Origin: Turbatrix aceti
Taxonomy: Eukaryota; Nematoda; Chromadorea; Rhabditida; Panagrolaimidae
Direction: 5' to 3'
Assembly (NCBI GenBank): GCA_963969345.1
Contig: OZ017767.1
Location: 9,179,547-9,243,546 of the forward strand
Length of the DNA: 64,000 bases
The position numbers were made by a program, and so were the translations under genes. Below are positions 57,765-64,000 of this stretch, in pieces. The notes under the pieces are model-generated. The model searched no databases and had not been told where the DNA came from. It worked only from the letters and a program-made list of their open reading frames with translations. Position 1 is the first letter of the stretch, and each line of letters begins with the position of its first letter.

Positions 57765-58858
57765 ATGTTCGCGATAATTATTGGATTCCGTCTTCTGAAA
57801 CCCTTCTTGACTCCTACTGTACACAAATCACCGGATGTAGCACTTATCGAATGTTCGGTTTGTTTCGAAGAACACAGCCTCGAAGACGGCATGATCAGTT
57901 GCGAGGACTTCTTCGGCGAGGGCAGCTCCGTCGACCACCACATGGTCTGCGTCGACTGCATCCGGGGATGGGCTGCGGCTGCCGTCGGCGAAGCCATGCT
58001 GCCCCCCGGTGGCATCGGCCTCAGGTGCGTCGACAACAAGTGCAAGAACGTCATACTCATGAGTTGGTTTATTTTTTTTAATCGTATTTGCCCGAAAACT
58101 AGATTTTATTTTTGGGCGCATTCGGATTGGGTACCCAAAAATTTGAGTTTTCAACAAAAAAAATGTATTCAAATGTAAGACTAAATTTTGAGTTTTTTGG
58201 ACCGGATACTAGAAATTTTGGTTTTTGTGTCGGGTTTTCCGAATTTTTTTGCAGAATTCTTTCCAACATTTTTTTTGTTTTTTTTAGAAGAATTTGAAAT
58301 GTACCTCGCGCCGGACGTCCACGAAACCCTGGTCAGAAGGCTCCAAAACGAGTGCATCGTCGCCGCCGAACTCCCCAATCTCGTGACCTGCAACAAGTGC
58401 GGCTACAAAGCGACTGTTGAACTCGAAGGAACAGGAATTCGTGGAATTCGATGCCGATGCGGGTTTGTCCAGTGCCTCAAATGCAATCTTGCTTATCACG
58501 ATGGAAAGACCTGCGAGGATGTTAAGAAAGAACTTTTGGCGTAAGTTGAACCTAAAATGTGCTCAAAACCCGTAAATTTTTCAGCGCCGGAAAAATTGAC
58601 GACATTGTCATCCGTAAATGCAAATATTGCAATGCCCAGTTCATCAAAGACGACGGATGCAACAAGGTCACCTGCCGATGCGGAAAACTGTACTGCTACG
58701 TGTGCCGCGGGCAAATCAAGGGATACGATCACTTTTGCCGATGTGGAGAGGTCTACTTTCGCGGAAAAGGGCCGTGTCGACGATGCAAGAAAAACTGCTG
58801 TCTGTTTGAGAGTGCAGAAGCGCGTGATCAGACGAAAATCGAAAAACTTTTCCGTTGA
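57765..58858 (+). CDS. short RBR-type E3 ubiquitin ligase (274 aa)
   Basis: Exons 57765-58062, 58288-58540 and 58585-58858. The first ATG gives a hydrophobic N terminus MFAIIIGFRLLKPFL, possibly a membrane anchor. RING1 starts at Cys30 (CSVCFEEHSLEDG), the IBR is in exon 2 (CNKCGYKATV...CRCGFVQCLKCNLAYHDGKTC), and RING2 starts at Cys196 (CKYC) with the predicted catalytic Cys209 in DDGCNKVTC. Introns fall at the same positions and phases (1 and 2) as in the RBR gene at 10469, and the LPPGGIGL segment is identical, so the two are paralogs. This one lacks the zinc knuckles and RS-like region. RBR enzymes transfer ubiquitin via the RING2 cysteine. An upstream exon is not excluded. Confidence 0.82.
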
Positions 58859-59317
58859 AGATCTCGTTTTGCATTTTTGTAGGAAAACGCATTATTTTGT
58901 ATCAAATATGTTTTGTTTTTTGAAATAGACTTGATACGGTTAAAAAATGACGGATAGATGACAAAAAAAGAAGAAAAAGCAAGAAAATGAACGGAAACAT
59001 AACAAAAACATCGTAACAGTCGAAAAATTACGGTAGAGAATTTGGCCGAAGAAAAAAATGCGCACGCGCATGATTGTCGTTGATTTTAATAAACTCTCAA
59101 CACGTTTTTGATCGATTAGACGTAGGACCCTGTCTTTCTACTTTGCCAGACGAGTAACGATCTTTTTGATGCCCTGCATCGACGGAGTGATGGGGCAGCA
59201 GCGGGAGCGATCGTTTCTTGCTGCTGCAGCTGTCCTTCGCATTTCGATCACGTCACTTGGCTTGCCTTTTTGTCATCATTTTCGGGGCTTTGATTGTTCT
59301 AATTTGGCCGATTCAAC
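58859..59317. other. intergenic, no gene seen
   Basis: Contains the 3' untranslated region of the RBR gene and the 5' region of the KH gene. An AATAAA lies near 59088. Confidence 0.5.
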
Positions 59318-62300
59318 ATGGCATCAGGCAAATCCGTTGCCGAGCGATCATTTTCTGATTCCCACGTCCTGAATGATCCCAATTTCGGATGGCCTGATGC
59401 CAACAAGGTGAGTTTTTATACTTTTTTTTTGTTGTTGTGGAAAATAATCAAAAAATCGATAAATATATTTATATATTTTTTGACGGTTTCAGATACGCAT
59501 GATCATAGACATCCCATTCAATGATCACTCATATCTCATTGGCCCCCTGGGCAGGAAGACGCAACAACTCATGGACAAGCACGATGTTCTCCTTCACTTT
59601 CCCGACATCAATCGAAGCGCGCAGGGACCAAAGCTCAATCACGTACTCGTCTATGGATCTTCGAAGCATGTTGAGGATGTCAGGCGCGAGCTGAGGGTAT
59701 GTTTTGATTCGGGGGAGGAATTTGGGTTGGGCTTAAAATTGTGGGATTTTTTCAATTTTCAATTTTTCAATTTATATCTCTTACTCGTACACACGGGATA
59801 ACAAAGTATCACTGGGATATCGTACGAAGAGGGGCACATCAAAGGAAAATCACTCGTCTATAGTCAAAGTCTTTTGCCGTGGCCTTGTAATACTCGTTGG
59901 CGAGGGCGTCGGTCCAGCGCATACGAGGTCGTCCAGGCGGTCGCTTGGCTTTGTCGTAGTCGTCGGTAGGGCGCCAGTCTGACAGTCGAACTGCCCAGTT
60001 GTCGTCGTCGGTCGTCGCGAGCGATTTGGCGAACTTCAGCTTCCGGAGTCGAGCGCTTTCGAACCAGTCCTTGAGCTTGGTGCGCTTTCGGATGGCCACG
60101 GAGGGGATCTCGTCGCTCAAACGCACCTCGAGGATGGCACGTTCAAGACGACGTTGACCCCTTTGAAGGGTTTCGGCGGCGGCGTCGGTGAGTGCCCAGG
60201 TTTCGCAGCCGTAGAGGACTGCTGGCTTGATGCACTGCTCGATGAGTCGCCGTTTCAGCCCCATTTTGACTTGGCGTGAGCGCAGGAAGTCGCGGTACTT
60301 GAAATACGCTTTTCGTCCTGCCGAAATTCGTTTGACGATTTCCTTCTTGTGGTCTCTTGGCCATGAGAAAAGCTGTCCAAGGTAGACAAACTCCGTAACT
60401 CTCTCGACCGGTATACCGTTCAGGATAATCACTGCGTCGTCCTTTGAGTTGCTCATCCACTTAGTCTTGCCGGCATTGATTTCCAAACCGACTAAGAGAG
60501 CTTCGTCGGCCAGGTCCTGCAACATGGCTTGAGCAGTGGATGGGGCCAGGAGCGCAATGTCGTCGGCGTACGCAAGGTAGCTGAGTCGGTGCCTGCCGAT
60601 TTTGAATCCTCGATTTGACCAGTCAATGTTAAAATTGTGGGATATCCTGGGGCAAAAAAATGAGCCTGAAAACAAAAACAATGGAAAAAATTTTTTTTTG
60701 TCTATTTTTCGTTTCATGCGGGACATACATTTTTGTGTAAAAAAAGTACCGTAAAATAATTATTTTGTGGTATTTTTGAAAAACGGAATTTGAGTATTCT
60801 TTGCACGAAAATTTTATTTTATGCAAAAAATAGTATTTTGAATTTTAATTGGGGGACTTTTGGGACGAAAATTTGCATAGTTTTTTAAAAAATTGTGTTC
60901 CAATTTCATTTTTTTCTGAAAATTTATGATATAGGTATTCTTTTCTTGAAATTTTTTAAATTTTTTTTTGAAAAAATAGGCCAGAATTTTTGCAGTATTT
61001 TTGTGTTTTACCAAAAAATTTATTTTTTTTTAATTTTTCTGAAAATACATATGTATTTTTTCCAGGATCGAATGCCAATTCGCGTCTCCGCAGCACTGTC
61101 CAACTTCGCCCATCCCGATGAAATCATGACGTCAGCCGAGTCCATCATCCGTCAAAATTCCCGTCCCGTAGCCTGGCGTCTCGCGGAAGACATGTCAGCG
61201 TGTGTCTTCAAGACTGAATTTCGAAGCGTAAATTACCTCAAGGAAATCGTCGACACCTGTATTACGCCTCATTCTTCCAAGTGCGATCCGATTTTTATGA
61301 TCAGCACTCCTCTGCTTCCACTCATCAACGTCTACAACCCTGACCTCAGCTACACTCTCCTAGGATACATTTTCAAGGTGACAAACTGTCGAATCTACTT
61401 TCCGCCCACTCTCAACAACATTTCCCAGGCTCCGGGATACTTTGTTCAGGGAACGACCATTGATGACGTCACTATGGCTTATCAGTTTTTGTTGGTACGT
61501 TTTTTTGAAATTTTAGAATTTTTTCTAGAGTGCAGCGTTTTTTTGCACTGTTTAGATTTTTTTGGGGATTGCAGCTGTTTTTTTTGGATTTTTAAATTTT
61601 TTAGGTTTTTTTGTACTTTAAAAATTTTTTTGGGGTCTGCAGATGTTTTTTTTTGTACTTATCATATTTTTTGTTAATTTTTTGACACTTTTATATTTTT
61701 TTGGGGATTGCAGCCTTTTTTTGACACTTTTTAGATTTTTTGGACTTTTTTTTTCACTTTTTAGAATTTTTTTGGGAGTTGCAGCTGTTTTTTGCACTTT
61801 TCGATTTTTTCAGGGTCTGACAACGGTCGTACTGGTCTTCCCAGTACCGTCAAACTACACGGTCGATTACGCGCAAATTCGGGCATGGCGGGAGGAATTT
61901 CTGGTCGACGTCTCCATCGAGGATGTCTTTGACAAGAACTTTGACAAATACCTTCGACAGGCGACGCTTCGGACTTTTGAATTTTGTCTAAAGCATGCGT
62001 ACGAAATTAGATCGAGAATGCTAAAGCTTCGATTGGCGACTACGACTACCGTTGATTCGTACGCGTTCATGGAGGATATTCGGCGACTGATTCCGGTAGG
62101 TTTACATTTTTTTTTAGAAAAAAAAATTTTTGTTGAAATTTGTTTTGTCAATTTTTTTTTCGAATTTTTTTATCAACATTTTTTCGATTTTTTGTTTTTT
62201 TGAAAGTAATTGTTTTTTTTCATTGTTTTTTTTTTGTTTTCCAGTTCTTTGGAAAAAAATTAATCGCAAATTTTTTTTTTCCAAAACGAGTCCAAATTGT

Positions 62301-63844
62301 TCATTTTTTTGTTGAATATTTTTTTGTCGTTCAAAATGCATATTTTTTTCTTCTCAATAAACATTTTTTTGCGTCCTATTTTTTTCCATTTTTTTTGTAA
62401 AAAAATTATTCCGATTTTTTAGAGCGACGTATTCGAACAAAATTTCCTGTTCTTCCCCCGAAATATTTACGAATCCGATTTTCTACGTCGTCAAGTCAAG
62501 TCGACGAGTTCAAGTTTCTTCAGGGACTTTTACGGTGAAGTTCGGCTTCAGCAACGTAAGTTTACGATATTTTTCGAAAAGAGCGATTAAAAAATCATTT
62601 TCAGCCATCGATTCTTCGCACTACGCTCATTCGCTCTCCAACATCGACCATGAACCTTCCCTGTCGATGATTAGCGGATTCGAGGCTGACAGTACAGAAT
62701 TGGACAGTTTTCGGGATCTGTCGTTGAACGACGTTTCCTACAACGGAAATAATAATACGAACAATAATAACGAAAATTTTGATCCGCTGATCATTGACGA
62801 GTCTGCGTCTTTTATTGTCATTGACACGAATCCCAACGGTCCGAGCAGCAGTTCTCATGTTCCGACGACGTTTGCTCCAGCGGCGGCCTCGACGCCTCAT
62901 CGGAAGAAGCTGGGAGCGACTAGTCGGGCAGGTGAGTTGAAGGTTGGGGGGGGGCAAAAATGATTTTTTTTGGAAAAGGGGTTTTTAAAATTTTTTTCCG
63001 AAACGAGGAACAAAAACTGAAAAAAAATCGGATCGCTTACAAAAAAAATACGAACCAACTTGGTTTTAATTAATGATAGTCTGAACAACGATTCGGAGTT
63101 TCTCGAGGAGTTCGGGATCGAGCGCGACATCGTGGTCGTCGGCAGCATTGTCTTCGAGGTAGAAAACGTTGTCAAACGAGTCTTCGGGAGATTTTTTGTC
63201 GGCCCGTCGCTGCTTGACCATGGCCCACATCCGGTTGAGGTATCGATTGAGGAGTGAGAGACGCTCGTTGAACTCGTCGGGACCGCAGTTGGCAGGCATC
63301 GAGAATTCGTACTTGGCTGGGCTGTGCAGATCGAGAGATTCGTAGCCGTAGCGCTGGATTTGATTCATAATCTCGGTTGAAGTCGAAAAATTTATTTTGA
63401 AGAAATTTTTTTAAATTTTAAAAATTTTTGTGTACAATTTTTTTGTAAAAAAAAATGTAAAAATATTTTGTTTTTTAATTTTTAGGAGGAAATGGACGAG
63501 ATCGAAGCAACGACGGCAGAAACAGTCAAAAACCATCAAAAAACAACGATGCAGGTAATTTGTCAGTTCCCGACTACGGTCACTCGGTGATCAACGATGT
63601 CTTTGAACCGGAATACACGTTTGACGCGCCCCTCGATACGCCATTTGTCATCATAAACCCCGAGTTGCTGCCGATTGCATTCGCTGGACTCATCGAGGCT
63701 GTCATCTTCTCATTCAGTTCTTTCAACGAAGTTTACGGCTTTGGGACTCCACTGGCGAATTACTACCATATTCAGAAAAAAATGCCGCCCATGGATCGAG
63801 TGGTCTTTCGGGGGAACTCGAAGAAAATTCCGTTCCTGAATATG
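59318..63844 (+). CDS. Bicaudal-C-like KH-domain RNA-binding protein (5' part, runs off the window)
   Basis: Exons 59318-59407, 59493-59696, 61066-61494, 61814-62095, 62423-62555, 62605-62931 and 63486-63844 give 608 codons in consistent phase, with a donor (gtgagt) at 63845, so more exons follow. Exon 2 codes a KH domain (residues about 33-98) with the GPLG loop in the HSYLIGPLG region and the HFPDINRS motif that is characteristic of Bicaudal-C KH repeats. Exons 3-4 contain further KH-like units (YFPPTLNNIS...FVQGTTIDDVTMAYQFLLGL). Bicaudal-C proteins bind mRNAs and recruit deadenylase to control translation in germline and epithelia; C. elegans has bcc-1. Exon 6 is Asn/Ser-rich linker. Intron 2 hosts LINE-A and intron 6 an antisense small gene. 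Confidence 0.8.
59749..60628 (-). mobile_element. LINE-A, 5'-truncated copy (880 bp) in an intron
   Basis: Antisense to the KH gene, flanked by the 15-bp duplication TTAAAATTGTGGGAT (59734-59748 and 60629-60643). It carries the C-terminal part of the reverse transcriptase from just before YADD through LYGCETWAL to the end, and an (ATTGAA)-like tail. It is nearly identical to the copy at 50119 but keeps the 61 bp deleted there. The open frame is extended into host intron sequence at its N terminus. Confidence 0.9.
63066..63368 (-). CDS. small unrecognised protein (100 aa) nested antisense in an intron
   Basis: An uninterrupted 100-codon frame on the minus strand inside intron 6 of the KH gene. 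The block is GC-richer than the T-rich intron around it and has coding-like composition. The protein is acidic and predicted helical: MNQIQRYGYESLDLHSP..., then FNERLSLLNRYLNRMWAMVK, a Lys/Arg patch and an Asp-rich segment. I recognise no family. Single exon. A weak acceptor-like site lies before the ATG. It could be a genuine nested gene of a conserved small subunit type, or a retrocopy. Confidence 0.55.
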   Translation of the reverse strand: MNQIQRYGYESLDLHSPAKYEFSMPANCGPDEFNERLSLLNRYLNRMWAMVKQRRADKKSPEDSFDNVFYLEDNAADDHDVALDPELLEKLRIVVQTIIN

Positions 63845-64000
63845 GTGAGTATTTTTTGACGAATTTTTTTACATATTTTTGACGAAAAAAGTTTTTGATT
63901 TTTTAGTACGAAATAAAAAAAAATTTCTTGAACGAAAAAAATCGGAATTTTTTTTTACTTTGATTTTTGACAAAAAAAACATGATTCATTTTTCGGAGTA

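Noticed and set aside
62114..62400. Phe/Leu-rich and Lys/Asn-rich frames in an intron of the KH gene
   Set aside because: Products of T-rich intron sequence, not membrane proteins.

Overview
The window is animal genomic DNA, most likely from a free-living nematode. The evidence is short 44-57 bp introns with T-rich 'ttttcag' acceptors, AT-rich spacers, chemoreceptor-like seven-transmembrane genes of about 320 residues, a Bicaudal-C type KH gene, and many small fold-back DNA transposons. No species can be named from the sequence alone. There is a 200-base run of N at 24796-24995.

Region 1 (1-9500) is a cluster of eight small secreted-peptide genes, all on the plus strand: two Gly-rich genes (841, 2055), three near-identical 56-residue genes (3056, 4003, 5420), and three MK[VI].. 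genes (6060, 6915 decayed, 8081). Each has a TATA box and a signal peptide. Most have one intron of about 50 bp that isolates a tiny last exon, usually coding Gly-x-Gly-Arg-basic. Two copies of a LINE (called LINE-B here) lie among them. One separates the TATA box of the 5420 gene from its start codon.

Region 2 (10.4-21.1 kb) holds a 755-residue RBR E3 ubiquitin ligase with four CCHC zinc knuckles, a hAT-type MITE, and a 1206-residue protein I do not recognise. The coding exon of that last gene is interrupted by a 1159-bp Mutator-like element with a 9-bp target-site duplication.

Region 3 (21.1-24.8 kb) is a seven-transmembrane receptor gene whose second exon is broken by two unrelated fold-back transposons only 12 bp apart, one PIF/Harbinger-like and one hAT-like. 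Related MITEs lie around it.

Region 4 (25.0-55.1 kb) is a macrosatellite: about 21 direct copies of a 1167-bp unit, then two inverted copies and a strongly diverged edge copy. It carries nested insertions: a TTAA-flanked fold-back element, a LINE-B fragment, a 5'-truncated RTE-like LINE-A, deleted units and one scrambled unit.

Region 5 (55.5-64.0 kb) holds a frame-broken multi-pass receptor, a possible solo LTR, a short RBR ligase paralogous to the one in region 2, and a Bicaudal-C-like gene that runs off the right edge. A second LINE-A copy and an antisense small gene sit in introns of the Bicaudal-C-like gene.

The strongest unusual signals are the macrosatellite with its alternating subtypes, the gene disruptions that can be reversed base-exactly by removing transposons, and the secreted-peptide cluster with its separately encoded basic C-terminal tail.
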